64,000 nt of DNA. Source: Paenirhodobacter hankyongi (lineage in GTDB: Bacteria; Pseudomonadota; Alphaproteobacteria; Rhodobacterales; Rhodobacteraceae). Shown in pieces: positions 25,646 through 35,443 of this stretch (position 1 is the first letter of the stretch; every line of letters begins with the position of its first letter). The position numbers and the translations under genes are program-made. A model generated the notes under the pieces. The model saw only the letters and a program-made list of their open reading frames with translations, did not search any database and was not told the origin of the DNA. The stretch spans positions 1 through 64,000 of the forward strand of contig NZ_RCHI01000003.1 of NCBI RefSeq assembly GCF_003664585.1. The letters run 5' to 3'.

Positions 25646-26776
25646 TCAGAGCGGCTCGATGTCGCCCTCGGCGCGCAGGGCGTGGAACTCGGTCACGAAG
25701 GCCGACAGCCGCCCCGCCGCGATCGCGTCGCGCAGCCCCTGCATCAGCTCCTGATAGTAGTGCAGGTTGTGCCAGGTCAGCAGCATGCCCGAGATCATCT
25801 CGCCGGCGCGGAAGACATGGTGCAGATAGGCGCGGGAATAATTGCGGCAGGCCGGGCAGGTGCAGTGCTCGTCAAGCGGGCGCGGGTCGTCCATGTGCCG
25901 GGCGTTCTTGATGTTGACCTGACCGCGCCGGGTCCAGGCCTGGCCGGTGCGCCCCGAGCGCGAGGGCAGCACGCAATCCATCATGTCGATGCCGCGCTCG
26001 ACCGCGCCGACGATGTCGTCGGGCTTGCCCACCCCCATCAGATAGCGCGGCCGGTCCTCGGGCAGGAAGCCCGGCGCATAGTCGAGAACGCCGAACATCG
26101 CCTCTTGCCCCTCGCCCACGGCAAGGCCGCCGACGGCATAGCCGTCAAAGCCGATTTCCGTGAGTTTCTCGGCACTTTCGGCGCGAAGTTCAGGCGTCAC
26201 GCCGCCTTGCATGATGCCGAAGAGCGCGTGCCCCGGCCGGTCGCCGAAGGCGTCGCGCGACCGCTGCGCCCAGCGCATGCTCAGCCGCATGCTCTCGGCG
26301 ACGCGGGTCTCGTCGGCGGGCAGCGCCGGGCATTCGTCGAAGGCCATCACGATGTCCGAGCCCAGAAGCCGCTGGATCTCCATCGAGCGTTCGGGGCTGA
26401 GGAAATGCTTCGAGCCGTCGACATGGCTGGCGAAGGTCACGCCCTCTTCGGTCAGCTTGCGCAGGCCCGAGAGGCTCATCACCTGGAACCCGCCCGAGTC
26501 GGTCAGGATCGGCTTCGGCCAGTTCATGAACTTGTGCAGCCCGCCCAGCCGGTCGATGCGTTCGGCCGTCGGTCGCAGCATCAGGTGATAGGTGTTGCCC
26601 AGAAGGATGTCGGCGCCGGTCGCGGCGACGCTTTCGGGCATCATCGCCTTCACCGTGCCCGCGGTGCCGACCGGCATGAAGGCCGGGGTGCGGATCTCGC
26701 CGCGCGGGGTATGGATCACCCCGGTGCGGGCCTTGCCGTCGGTGGCGTGGAGGGTGAAGCTGAATTTCTCGGTCAT
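25646..26776 (-). CDS. tgt: Queuine tRNA-ribosyltransferase (tRNA-guanine transglycosylase)
   Basis: A 376-residue TIM-barrel enzyme that swaps guanine 34 for preQ1 in GU(N) tRNAs. Key parts are [16 protein letters not shown] (substrate-pocket Asp), [36 protein letters not shown] and [20 protein letters not shown] with the downstream [18 protein letters not shown] nucleophile region. The zinc site is [16 protein letters not shown] near the C-terminus. The ATG at 26776 matches family length; the open frame further upstream is not conserved. It is convergent with the hemolysin III gene, with stop codons one base apart. Confidence 0.95.
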   Translation of the reverse strand: MTEKFSFTLHATDGKARTGVIHTPRGEIRTPAFMPVGTAGTVKAMMPESVAATGADILLGNTYHLMLRPTAERIDRLGGLHKFMNWPKPILTDSGGFQVMSLSGLRKLTEEGVTFASHVDGSKHFLSPERSMEIQRLLGSDIVMAFDECPALPADETRVAESMRLSMRWAQRSRDAFGDRPGHALFGIMQGGVTPELRAESAEKLTEIGFDGYAVGGLAVGEGQEAMFGVLDYAPGFLPEDRPRYLMGVGKPDDIVGAVERGIDMMDCVLPSRSGRTGQAWTRRGQVNIKNARHMDDPRPLDEHCTCPACRNYSRAYLHHVFRAGEMISGMLLTWHNLHYYQELMQGLRDAIAAGRLSAFVTEFHALRAEGDIEPL

Positions 26777-26901
26777 CCGGGCGCTCCTTTGCCGGCGGGG
26801 TGTAGCGCGAAAGCGCCGCCTTGGAAAGGTGGGCGGCAGGCGGCAAGCCTCTTGCCTGACGCAGGGGCAGCGTGCCAGTCTGACCCCGGGGAGTGAGGCA
26901 G

Positions 26902-27579
26902 ATGGCGCGAGACGAGGAGGATCGGCGCACCAGGTTCGATACCGGCGAGCTCGGGGCGGTGGCGCATCTCTACCGCGGCGAGGTCTATCGCTCGACGATC
27001 TGGCGCACACGGCTCGACACCACGACGAACTGGTCGGTCGTGACGCTCGGCATTGCGCTGTCGATCTCCTTCGCCTCGCCCGCCGCCTCGCCGCTGCCGC
27101 TGATCCTGGTGGGCATCCTGATCGTCTTCTTCCTGATGCTCGAGGCGCGGCGCTATCGGTATTTCAACGTCTGGCGGGCGCGCTGTCGCTGGATGGAGCG
27201 GCATTTCTTCGCGCCGCTGCTGACCGATGGCGAGCAGCATCTGGAGACCGGCTGGCAGAAGGTGCTGGCCGAGGATTACCGCTTTCCGCGCTATCACGTG
27301 CCGATGCGGGTGGCGGTCGGGCGGCGGATCCGGCGCAATTACATCTGGATCCTGCTGATCCAGAGCGCGGCCTATGCCGGCAAGCTGATGGTCCACCCCG
27401 GGCCGCTGACCTCGACGCGCGAGCTTTACGAGCGCGCCGCGATCGGTCCGGTCGACGGGCGGATCGTGATCGGCATGGGCTGTCTTTACGTGCTGAGCTG
27501 GGCGCTGGCGGCGGTGGCGAGCGCCTGGGACGACCGCCGCCGCGCCGCGGGCCGCGCGGGCGACAGCGGCATGGGCTAG
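26902..27579 (+). CDS. DUF2270 integral membrane protein
   Basis: A 225-residue predicted inner-membrane protein. A cytosolic N-terminus ([20 protein letters not shown]) precedes two adjacent helices (about 45-80), then [20 protein letters not shown], a loop, and two further helices (about 140-160 and 190-210). This pattern, with the YRGE and RRYRYF-VWR motifs, is DUF2270, of unknown function. GAGG precedes the ATG; a GTG nine bases earlier is possible. Its TAG stop directly abuts the holC stop on the other strand (GGCTAGCTAG at the junction). Confidence 0.78.
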   Translation: MARDEEDRRTRFDTGELGAVAHLYRGEVYRSTIWRTRLDTTTNWSVVTLGIALSISFASPAASPLPLILVGILIVFFLMLEARRYRYFNVWRARCRWMERHFFAPLLTDGEQHLETGWQKVLAEDYRFPRYHVPMRVAVGRRIRRNYIWILLIQSAAYAGKLMVHPGPLTSTRELYERAAIGPVDGRIVIGMGCLYVLSWALAAVASAWDDRRRAAGRAGDSGMG

Positions 27580-28032
27580 CTAGCGCTCGGCCTTCTTCTC
27601 CCAGCGGCCCGATTCCTCGCTCCAGTATTGCGCGGTCGCGCCGGCGGCGGTGAGCGCCTTCCATTGCGCGCGCGCCCGCCCCACGGCCCGCTCGTCGCGC
27701 CCGTCGAACAGGATCCAGACCCGCTGCGTTGCGCCGACCTCGGCCGGATCAACCTCGGCGCCGTCGATCGTCATGATCGCGTCGCGCCCCGCCGGGGCGG
27801 GGCTCACCGTCAGCAGCACTGGCTGCAACGCGTCATGCGGCCCGCCCGCCATCCCGTGCGGCAGGAAGCTCTCGTCGCCCTCGAGCCAGAGCCGCTGGTC
27901 GAGCCAGTCCATCCGCTCGGCATCGGTGCCGCGCAGCTCGACCTTCCAGCCCTGGGCAAGGGCGCGCGGCAGCAGGCTGGCCACCACCTCTTCCACCGGC
28001 GATTGCGTGACGTGGTAGAAGAGCGCAGGCAC
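27580..28032 (-). CDS. holC: DNA polymerase III chi subunit
   Basis: A 150-residue HolC family protein. Chi joins the clamp loader to single-strand-binding protein through a psi-chi heterodimer in enterobacteria. The sequence begins FYHVTQSPVEEVVASLLPRALAQGWKV and has RMDWLDQRLWLEGDESFLPHG in the middle, the standard chi pattern, and RVWILFDGRDERAVGRARAQWKAL near the end. The GTG start at 28032 uses GAGGCGTAAG, which lies in the end of pepA, so pepA and holC are probably coupled. pepA-holC is the common bacterial gene order. Confidence 0.9.
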   Translation of the reverse strand: MPALFYHVTQSPVEEVVASLLPRALAQGWKVELRGTDAERMDWLDQRLWLEGDESFLPHGMAGGPHDALQPVLLTVSPAPAGRDAIMTIDGAEVDPAEVGATQRVWILFDGRDERAVGRARAQWKALTAAGATAQYWSEESGRWEKKAER

Positions 28033-28033
28033 C

Positions 28034-29527
28034 TTACGCCTCGAACCGGTCGCGGATCAGCCGGTCGAGGGTCATCACGCCCCAGCCGGTCGGGCCCTTC
28101 GGCGCCAGCGCCGTCTCCTTAGGCGGCAGGGCGACGCCCGCGATGTCGATGTGGCACCAGGGCGTGCCCTCGGCGATGAACTTCTTCAGGAAGGCCGCGG
28201 CGGTGATCGCGCCGCCGTGGCGGCCGCCGGTGTTCTTGATGTCGGCAAGCCGCGAGGTGATGAGCGCGTCATAGGCCGGCGCCAGCGGCATCCGCCAGGC
28301 GCCCTCGCCCTCCGCCCCCGCGGCCTTCAGCAGGTCATCCGCCAGCCGGTCGTCATTCGAGAAGACGCCGGCGTTCTCGTGGCCGAGCGCGACGATGATC
28401 GCGCCGGTGAGCGTCGCAAGGTCGATCACCGCCGAGGGGCGGAATTCCTGCTGGGCGTGCCACAGCACATCGGCCAGCACCATCCGCCCCTCGGCATCGG
28501 TGTTGATCACCTCGATCGTGTCGCCCTTCATCGATTTCACGATGTCGCCCGGGCGCTGCGCGCGGCCGTCGGGCATGTTCTCGACAAGGCCCACAAGGCC
28601 CACGACATTCACCGGCGCGTTGCGCAGCGCGAGCGTGCGCATCACGCCCGCGACGACCGCGGCGCCGCCCATGTCCATCGTCATCTCCTCCATGCCCGCG
28701 CCGGGCTTGAGCGAGATGCCACCGCTGTCGAAGCACACGCCCTTGCCGACGAGGGCGAGCGGCGGCACCTCGATCGCCTCGCCGTTCTCGTCCTCGGCGG
28801 GCTGCAGGCCCGTCCAGCGCATCACCACCACCTTCGAGGGGCTGTCCGAGCCCTGCCCCACGGCGAGCAGTGCCCGCATGCCAAGCGCGGCAAGATCGTC
28901 CTCTTCGAGGATCTGCACATCGAGACCAAGCTCCTGCATCGCGGCCAGACGGGCGGCGAAATCGTCGGTGGTCAGAATGTTGGCGGGTTCGTTCACCAGA
29001 TCGCGGGTGAAGAAGATGCCCTCGGCAAGCGCCGCATGGGGGGCCGCCTCGGCCGCCACCGCCTCGGGCTTCGCCACCATCATCTCGACCGCGCCGAAGG
29101 GTTTGCGCTCCTCGCTGCGGTAATCGAAACGATAGGCGCGCAGCGCAAGGCCGAAGGCCAGCTCGGCCGCGCGCGGGTGGTTCTCGGCCAGCACCAGAAG
29201 GTCGGTGCCGCCAAGGGCGCGCCCGATCGCGGCCCCCGCCTTGCGCGCGGTGGCGACCGGCGCACGCCGGGCGAGCTTCACCAGCTGCAGCGCCTCGCAG
29301 GCGAGCCCAGAGGGCCAGGCGAGTTCCATCGACTCGCCCGCCTTCAGCTTGTCCCAGGCCTCGGAGGCGAGCGCGCGGCCAAGCGCGCCGCGGGTCAGCC
29401 GCTCGATCCGCCGCGCGGCGGGCGAACGCCCGGCCCCGGGCGCGACGACAAGCGCGATGCGCCCGTCCCGCGCGGCCAGCGCGTCGAGATCGGATTCGCT
29501 GAAACGGATGGCGACGGGATGGGTCAT
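28034..29527 (-). CDS. pepA: Leucyl aminopeptidase (M17)
   Basis: A 497-residue cytosolic dimetal aminopeptidase. The C-terminal catalytic domain shows VGKGVCFDSGGISLKPGAGM (lysine and aspartate metal ligands), EVINTDAEGRMVLADVL (the family signature NTDAEGR with the catalytic arginine) and ITSRLADIKNTGGRHGGAITAAAFLKKF. The N-terminal domain (1-170) is variable as usual. The full length agrees with PepA. It is followed by holC and divergent from lptF across a 130-base spacer that must hold both promoters. Confidence 0.95.
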   Translation of the reverse strand: MTHPVAIRFSESDLDALAARDGRIALVVAPGAGRSPAARRIERLTRGALGRALASEAWDKLKAGESMELAWPSGLACEALQLVKLARRAPVATARKAGAAIGRALGGTDLLVLAENHPRAAELAFGLALRAYRFDYRSEERKPFGAVEMMVAKPEAVAAEAAPHAALAEGIFFTRDLVNEPANILTTDDFAARLAAMQELGLDVQILEEDDLAALGMRALLAVGQGSDSPSKVVVMRWTGLQPAEDENGEAIEVPPLALVGKGVCFDSGGISLKPGAGMEEMTMDMGGAAVVAGVMRTLALRNAPVNVVGLVGLVENMPDGRAQRPGDIVKSMKGDTIEVINTDAEGRMVLADVLWHAQQEFRPSAVIDLATLTGAIIVALGHENAGVFSNDDRLADDLLKAAGAEGEGAWRMPLAPAYDALITSRLADIKNTGGRHGGAITAAAFLKKFIAEGTPWCHIDIAGVALPPKETALAPKGPTGWGVMTLDRLIRDRFEA

Positions 29528-29656
29528 GGCGGCTCTCTCGAAAGGGTGATCGGCGCAAAGCCTAACGGCGTCGGCGGAAAATGAAAAGCCGCGGGAGGCG
29601 GGGCTTTCGCGCCGGCGGCCGACGGGGTAGACAGGGCGAAACTGCCGGGGGTGCGC

Positions 29657-30781
29657 GTGACGAGACTGGACCGATATCTGCTGTCACAGCTGATGGCGCT
29701 GTTCGGATTCTTCGCGCTGATCCTCGTCTCGGTTTACTGGGTGAACCGGGCCGTGCTGCTGTTCGACAAGCTGATCTCGGACGGCCAGACCGCCTGGGTG
29801 GTGCTCGAGTTCACCGCCCTGACCCTGCCCAATGTGATCCGCCTGGTGCTGCCGGTCGCGGCCTTCGCGGCGACGATCTATGCGGTCAACCGGCTCAGCG
29901 CCGACAGCGAATTCGTGGTGATGCAGGCAACCGGCGCCTCGCCCTGGCGGCTATCGCGCGCCGTCGCCGTCTTCGGACTGATCGTCGCGGTGCTGATGAT
30001 GGTGCTGGTGCATGTCCTGGTGCCGGTCTCGCGCAGCCAGCTGTCCGCACGGCAGGCGCAGATCAACGAGAACGTCACCGCCCGTTTCCTGACCGAGGGC
30101 AGCTTCCAGCACCCGGTCGACGGGGTGACGATCTACATCCGGCAGATCTCCGACCTTGGCGAGCTGCTCGACCCCTATCTGGTCGATGCCCGCTCGAAGA
30201 CGCAGCGCACCACCTATATCGCGGAAAAGGCGCTGATCGTGCGCTCGGACAGCGGGCCGAAGCTGATCATGTTCGACGGCATGGCGCAGACCCTGCGGCT
30301 GAGCGACCACAGCCTCGCCGTCACCCGCTTCTCGGATTTCACCTATGACATCGGCGCGCTGATCGGGGCGCCGGTGAAGGAGGTCACGAACTGGGACGAG
30401 GTGCCGAGCTGGCGGCTGATCGCGCCCTCGGCCGATCTTCTGGCCGCGACCGGCGGCAGTGCCGCCGAGGCCTGGCAGATCCTGAACGACCGCATGGCAC
30501 AGCCGCTGCTGGCGCCGGCGGCCGCGGTGCTCGGCTTTGCCGCGCTGATGCTCGGCGGCTTCTCGCGCTTCGGCATGTGGCGGCAGATCGCCCTCGCCAT
30601 CGTCGGGCTGATCGTGCTGCAGTTCCTCACCAATGCCGTCGACAGCGCGATGCGCGGCAAGCCCGAGCTCTGGGCGATCGCCTATCTGCCGGCGGGTGTG
30701 GGCGCGCTTGCCTCGGCGCTTCTGCTGTGGTGGGCGGGGCGCCCGCGCAAGCTCTGCCCTGGCCGGGAGGCGCGGGCATGA
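29657..30781 (+). CDS. lptF: LPS export permease LptF
   Basis: Inner-membrane permease of the LptB2FG ABC transporter that extracts lipopolysaccharide from the outer leaflet. It has the YjgP/YjgQ pattern: three helices at the N-terminus (YLLSQLMALFGFFALILVSVYW; the EFTALTLPNVIRLVLPVAAFAATIY region; the AVFGLIVAVLMMVLVHVLVPV region), a periplasmic beta-jellyroll (about 110-260), and three helices at the C-terminus. GTG at 29657 has GGGGG six bases upstream; a GTG six bases earlier is also possible. Its stop overlaps the lptG start (ATGA). Confidence 0.93.
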   Translation: MTRLDRYLLSQLMALFGFFALILVSVYWVNRAVLLFDKLISDGQTAWVVLEFTALTLPNVIRLVLPVAAFAATIYAVNRLSADSEFVVMQATGASPWRLSRAVAVFGLIVAVLMMVLVHVLVPVSRSQLSARQAQINENVTARFLTEGSFQHPVDGVTIYIRQISDLGELLDPYLVDARSKTQRTTYIAEKALIVRSDSGPKLIMFDGMAQTLRLSDHSLAVTRFSDFTYDIGALIGAPVKEVTNWDEVPSWRLIAPSADLLAATGGSAAEAWQILNDRMAQPLLAPAAAVLGFAALMLGGFSRFGMWRQIALAIVGLIVLQFLTNAVDSAMRGKPELWAIAYLPAGVGALASALLLWWAGRPRKLCPGREARA

Positions 30782-31887
30782 CGCTGTCGCTCTATATCGC
30801 GCGCCGCTTCCTGCGCGCCTTCGTGATGGTCGCGGCGACCTTCTGGGGCATCCTCTTCCTGATCGAGATGGTCGAGAAGATCCGCTCCTTCAGCGCCGCC
30901 AAGGTCGGCCTTGCACAGGCGGCGCTGCTGGCCGGGCTGTCGGTGCCGGCCTCGCTCTACACCATCCTGCCGCTGGTGATGATCCTCGCCGCGGTGGCGC
31001 TGTTCCTGGGCCTTGCGCGCTCGTCCGAACTGGTGGTGATCCGCGCCTCGGGGCGCTCGGCGCTGCGCATGCTGGCCGCGCCGGTGGTGGTGGCGCTGCT
31101 GCTGGGCGTGCTGATCGTCGCCGTCGGCAACCCGATCGTCTCGGCCACCTCGAAACGCTACGAGGAGCTCGCCGGCCGCTATCGCGCGACCGGGGTGCAG
31201 GCCGTGTCGATCGGCCAGGAGGGCGTGTGGATGCGCCAGGGCATGGGCGGCGACAATGCCGGCGAACAGGCCGTGATCCGCGCCTCGCGCGCCAATCTCG
31301 ACGCGACGCGGCTCTTTGACGTGACCTTCCTGATCGTCGATCCGAAACGCGGCCCGGTGCGCCGCATCGATGCGGACGAGGCGGTGCTGACCCGCGGCGC
31401 GTGGGAACTGACCAAGGTCAAGGACTGGCCGCTCGGCAGCTCGACCAACCCCGAGCGCGACGCGACCCGTGCCGACACGCTCAGCCTGCCCTCGGACCTG
31501 ACCGCCGAGCGCATCCGCGACAGCTTCGGCACCCCCTCGACCGTGCCGATCTGGCAATTGCCGGACTTCATCCGCGGGCTCGAGAATGCCGGCTTCTCGG
31601 CGCGCCGCCATCTGGTGTGGTTCGAGATGGAGCTGGCCCAGCCCCTGGTGATGGCGGCGATGGTGCTGATTGCCGCGGGCTTCACCATGCGTCACAGCCG
31701 GCTGGGCCGGACCGGGGTGATGGTGCTGCTGGCGCTGGCCGCGGGGCTTGGCGTGTTCTTCCTGCGCAATGTCGCGCAGGTTCTGGGTGACAACGGGCAG
31801 ATCCCGGTGGCGCTGGCCGCCTGGGCGCCGCCGGCGATCGCGCTGATGCTGGCGCTGGCGCTGATCCTGCAGGAGGAAGACGGCTGA
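30778..31887 (+). CDS. lptG: LPS export permease LptG
   Basis: The 369-residue partner of LptF. It starts MTLSLYIARRFLRAFVMVAA, and has ASLYTILPLVMILAAVALFLGLARSSELVVIRASGRSALRM, where the coupling helix for LptB lies. A periplasmic domain follows, then three C-terminal helices with FTMRHSRLGRTGVMVLLALAAG. It overlaps lptF by four bases and lptD by one (TGATG), so the three are translationally coupled, joining the inner- and outer-membrane ends of the LPS bridge in one operon. Confidence 0.93.
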   Translation: MTLSLYIARRFLRAFVMVAATFWGILFLIEMVEKIRSFSAAKVGLAQAALLAGLSVPASLYTILPLVMILAAVALFLGLARSSELVVIRASGRSALRMLAAPVVVALLLGVLIVAVGNPIVSATSKRYEELAGRYRATGVQAVSIGQEGVWMRQGMGGDNAGEQAVIRASRANLDATRLFDVTFLIVDPKRGPVRRIDADEAVLTRGAWELTKVKDWPLGSSTNPERDATRADTLSLPSDLTAERIRDSFGTPSTVPIWQLPDFIRGLENAGFSARRHLVWFEMELAQPLVMAAMVLIAAGFTMRHSRLGRTGVMVLLALAAGLGVFFLRNVAQVLGDNGQIPVALAAWAPPAIALMLALALILQEEDG

Positions 31888-34130
31888 TGAGGAACGGGCT
31901 GATTGCCGCGCTGCTCGCGAGTGCCGCGCTGACCCTGCCACCGAGCGCCCGGGCCGAGACCCCGGCCACCGCGCCCGGCACCGATGCGCAAGGCGCCGCG
32001 CCCGGCGGCTATACCGTGGCCGAGGCCGATCAGGCCGCGACGCTGCTGGCCGACCGCATCGTCACCACTGCCGACAACCGGCTGGTGGCCGAGGGCGCGG
32101 TCGAGGTCTACTGGAAACAGAACCGGCTGACCGCGCGCCGCGTCACCTATGACCAGACCACCGAGACCCTGACGATCGAGGGGCCGATCCGGCTGGTCGA
32201 GCCCGGCCAGACCGGCTCGGTGATCGTCGCCGATCAGGCCGAGCTGTCGCGCGATCTGCAGAACGGCGTGATGATCGGCGCGCGGATGGTGATGGCGCGC
32301 GAGCTGCAGCTGGCCGCGAACCGGATCGACCGCAAGGACGGACGCATCACCACCCTGACCGAGGTCGTCGCCTCCTCGTGCCGGATCTGCGCCTCGGACC
32401 CGACCCCGCTGTGGGAGATCCGCGCCCGCAAGATCACCCATGACAGCAACACCAAGCAGCTGCATTTCGAGGGCGCACAGTTCCGCGTGATGGGCGTGCC
32501 GCTCGTCTGGCTGCCGAAGCTGCGCATGCCCGACCCGACGGTGACGCGGATGTCGGGCCTGCTGCGGCCGAGCTTCCGCACCACGTCGAGCCTAGGCGCG
32601 GGGCTGAAGCTGCCCTATTTCATCGCCCTCGGGCCAAGCGCCGACCTGACCGTCACGCCCTATCTGTCGAGCTCCTACACCCGCACGCTCGGGCTGCGCT
32701 ATCGTCAGGCCTTCGACAGCGGCACGATCAACGCCGAGGGCGCGCTCAGCCGCGACAGCATCCGCAAGGGCGAGAACCGCGGCTATCTCTTTGCCGACGG
32801 CACCTTCAAGCTGCCCTCGGATTACACCCTCGGGCTGCAGCTGAAGGTGGTCACCGACCCGTCCTATCTGCTGAACTACGGCATCACCGAGGATGACCGG
32901 CTGTGGTCGGGCGTCACCCTCGAGAAGGTGCACCGCAACGAGATGATCTGGCTGCGCGCCGGCAACACCCATTCGATCCGCTCGGGCGAGAGCAACTCGA
33001 CCGAGCCGATGCTCTCGGGCGATTTCAGCTGGACCCGGGTGATCCGGCCCGCGACGATCGGCGGCGAGGCGACGATCGACTGGTCGCTGCACGCGCATCG
33101 CCGCTCCTCGGACATGACGGTGGACGGCATCGACGACAGCGACACCGTCTCGGACGGGCGCGACACGCTGCGCTCCTCCTTCGTCGCCGACTGGCGCCGG
33201 CAATGGCTGCTGTCGGGCGGTGTGCTGGCGGCGATGCAGGCCGAACTGGCGGGCGACGCGGTGATGGTGCGGCAAGACGAGGTCTGGGCCGGCGACACGC
33301 TGCGCGCGCTGCCGACCGTCGGGGTCGAGCTGCGCTGGCCCTGGGTCGCCACCTCGGGCCGCGCGGCGCAGGTGCTCGAGCCGATCGCGCAGATCGTGTG
33401 GAGCCCCGGCAACCTGAAACAGGTGGCGAACGAGGACAGCCTGCTGACCGAATTCGACGAGGGCAACCTGTTCTCCTTCTCGCGCTACCCGGGCGGGGAT
33501 GCGCGCGAACAGGGGCTGCGGGCGAACCTCGGGCTGAGCTGGACGCGGCACGACGCCTCGGGCTGGTCGCTCGGCGTCACGGCGGGGCGCGTCGTGCGGG
33601 TCACCGACACCGACCAGTTCCCGACCGGCTCGGGCCTGTCGGGGCGGCGCTCGGACTGGCTGCTCGCCACCCATCTGACCACCGCCGAGGGGCTGACGCT
33701 GTCGAACCGGGCGCTCTTCGACAACGATTTCGGCTTTTCGCGCGACGAGCTGCGGCTGGCCTTCGCGGGCGCCAAATACCAGATCGCGGCAGGCTATCTG
33801 TGGATGGATGCGAGCGAGACCGAGGGCCGGCTCACCGACACCTCCGAGCTGCTGCTCGAGACCGGCTGGAGCTGGACCGGCGGCTGGCGCTCGATCTTCT
33901 CGACGCGCTACGACTTCACCGCCGAACGCGCCGCGCGCGCCGCGATCGGGCTGGAATATGCCAACGAGTGCATGGTCGTCGATCTTTCCCTCTCGCGTCG
34001 CTTCACGTCCTCCTCTACTGTGAAGCCGGAAACCGACTTCGGTCTCTCGGTGCAGCTGGCGGGCTTTGGCGGCGCGACGACAAGCAGCACGACCACGGGC
34101 AGCAGCGCGACACGCGTGTGCCGCTACTGA
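31887..34130 (+). CDS. lptD: LPS assembly protein LptD
   Basis: A 747-residue outer membrane protein that inserts LPS into the outer leaflet with LptE. A signal peptide (1-23, ending ARA) is followed by an OstA-like beta-jellyroll domain (ADRIVTTADNRLVAEGAVEVYWKQNRLTARRV) and the large barrel domain. SSCRICASDPTPLWEIRARKITHD (about 172-195) contains two of the conserved cysteines; a further cysteine pair lies near the C-terminal end (ECMVVDL and CRY at the terminus). It is coupled to lptG and followed by a SurA-like gene. Confidence 0.93.
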   Translation: MRNGLIAALLASAALTLPPSARAETPATAPGTDAQGAAPGGYTVAEADQAATLLADRIVTTADNRLVAEGAVEVYWKQNRLTARRVTYDQTTETLTIEGPIRLVEPGQTGSVIVADQAELSRDLQNGVMIGARMVMARELQLAANRIDRKDGRITTLTEVVASSCRICASDPTPLWEIRARKITHDSNTKQLHFEGAQFRVMGVPLVWLPKLRMPDPTVTRMSGLLRPSFRTTSSLGAGLKLPYFIALGPSADLTVTPYLSSSYTRTLGLRYRQAFDSGTINAEGALSRDSIRKGENRGYLFADGTFKLPSDYTLGLQLKVVTDPSYLLNYGITEDDRLWSGVTLEKVHRNEMIWLRAGNTHSIRSGESNSTEPMLSGDFSWTRVIRPATIGGEATIDWSLHAHRRSSDMTVDGIDDSDTVSDGRDTLRSSFVADWRRQWLLSGGVLAAMQAELAGDAVMVRQDEVWAGDTLRALPTVGVELRWPWVATSGRAAQVLEPIAQIVWSPGNLKQVANEDSLLTEFDEGNLFSFSRYPGGDAREQGLRANLGLSWTRHDASGWSLGVTAGRVVRVTDTDQFPTGSGLSGRRSDWLLATHLTTAEGLTLSNRALFDNDFGFSRDELRLAFAGAKYQIAAGYLWMDASETEGRLTDTSELLLETGWSWTGGWRSIFSTRYDFTAERAARAAIGLEYANECMVVDLSLSRRFTSSSTVKPETDFGLSVQLAGFGGATTSSTTTGSSATRVCRY

Positions 34131-34180
34131 GCGAGCGAAGACACGCCCCGGCGGGGAGCGACGGGGCAGGAACGGAACGG

Positions 34181-35443
34181 ATGACGGACGAAAGACGGAT
34201 GAGGATGAGGATGCGACTGACCCCGCTTCTGGGCATGGCGCTCGCGCTCGGGCTGACGGTGACGGATGTGGCGGCCCAGGCGGCCACCACCAGCCCCTTC
34301 GCGCCGGTGATCCTCGTGAACGGGCTCGGCGTGACCGGCTACGAGATCGAGCAGCGGATCCGCTTCATGCAGCTGCTGCGCCAGCCCGGCGACCTGCGCA
34401 AGGAAGCCGAGAAGTCGCTGACCGAGGACCGGATCCGGGTCTGGGCGGCGAAGCAGGCGGGCATCACGCTCGAGAAGGACGCGGTCACGCAGGGCATGAG
34501 CGAATTCGCCGGCCGCGCCAACCTGAGCACCGAGCAATTCGTCGCCGAGCTGGCGAAGGCCGGCGTCGATGAGCCGACCTTCCGCGACTTCGTCACCGCC
34601 GGCCTGCTCTGGCGCGAGCTGGTCAAGCAGCGCTTCGCGCCGCGGGTGCAGATCTCGGACAGCGACATCGACCGCGCGATGCTGATGGAATCGAGCCGCG
34701 GCGGCGGCACCCGCGTGCTGATCTCCGAAGTCATCCTGCCGGCCCCGCCCGGTCAGGAGGCCGAAGCCCATGCCGCGGCCGAGAAGATCTCGCAGCTGCG
34801 CAGCGAAAGCGCCTTCGCCGAGGCGGCGCGACAGATGTCGGCGGCCTCGACCCGCGACAATGGCGGCCGGCTTGACTGGATGCCACTCGACAACCTGCCG
34901 CCGGCGCTGCGCCCGATCCTGCTGAGCCTGAAGCCCGGCCAGGCCTCGGCGCCGATCGACCTGAATGGCGCCGTCGCAATCTTCATGATGCGCGGCCTCG
35001 ACGAGCATGGCCCCGCCAGCACCCGGCCGCAGACGCTTGGCTATGCGACGCTCGCGCTTGGCCCGGCGGGCTCCGAACAGGGCGCGCAACTGCTGCAGAA
35101 GGCCGCCTCGGCAAAGCGCTGCGACGACCTTTACTCCGTGGTGAAGGGGCTGCCCGTGTCGCTCGTCACCCGGCCCGATCCGGCGCCGCAAGGCGCGCTG
35201 CCGAAGGATATCGCGCTGGCGCTGGCCGGGCTCGACATCGGCGAAACGACGATTCTGACCCGTGGCGCGGGGCAGGAGCTGCTGATGCTGTGCTCGCGCG
35301 AGGCGGCGGTCGACGAGGCCAAGGGCGAGACCGCGCCGAACCGCGATGCGGTGCGGTCGCGGCTGCAGAACGAGCGTATCGGCAGCTATGCCGACAACTA
35401 CCTCGCCGATCTGATCGCCAATGCGGTGATCGTGCGGCCATGA
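34181..35443 (+). CDS. surA: SurA-like periplasmic peptidyl-prolyl isomerase/chaperone
   Basis: A 420-residue exported protein. After a signal peptide (LLGMALALGLTVTDVAAQA) comes a SurA N-domain (VILVNGLGVTGYEIEQRIRFM), a helical middle and a parvulin domain (RVLISEVILPAPPGQEAEAH through DNGGRLDWMPLDNLPPALRP). SurA escorts barrel proteins such as LptD to the outer membrane. The placement after lptD and before pdxA and rsmA is the classical lptD-surA-pdxA-rsmA order. The start at 34181 has a purine-rich site; an ATG at 34199 would also leave the signal peptide intact. Its stop overlaps the pdxA start. Confidence 0.9.
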   Translation: MTDERRMRMRMRLTPLLGMALALGLTVTDVAAQAATTSPFAPVILVNGLGVTGYEIEQRIRFMQLLRQPGDLRKEAEKSLTEDRIRVWAAKQAGITLEKDAVTQGMSEFAGRANLSTEQFVAELAKAGVDEPTFRDFVTAGLLWRELVKQRFAPRVQISDSDIDRAMLMESSRGGGTRVLISEVILPAPPGQEAEAHAAAEKISQLRSESAFAEAARQMSAASTRDNGGRLDWMPLDNLPPALRPILLSLKPGQASAPIDLNGAVAIFMMRGLDEHGPASTRPQTLGYATLALGPAGSEQGAQLLQKAASAKRCDDLYSVVKGLPVSLVTRPDPAPQGALPKDIALALAGLDIGETTILTRGAGQELLMLCSREAAVDEAKGETAPNRDAVRSRLQNERIGSYADNYLADLIANAVIVRP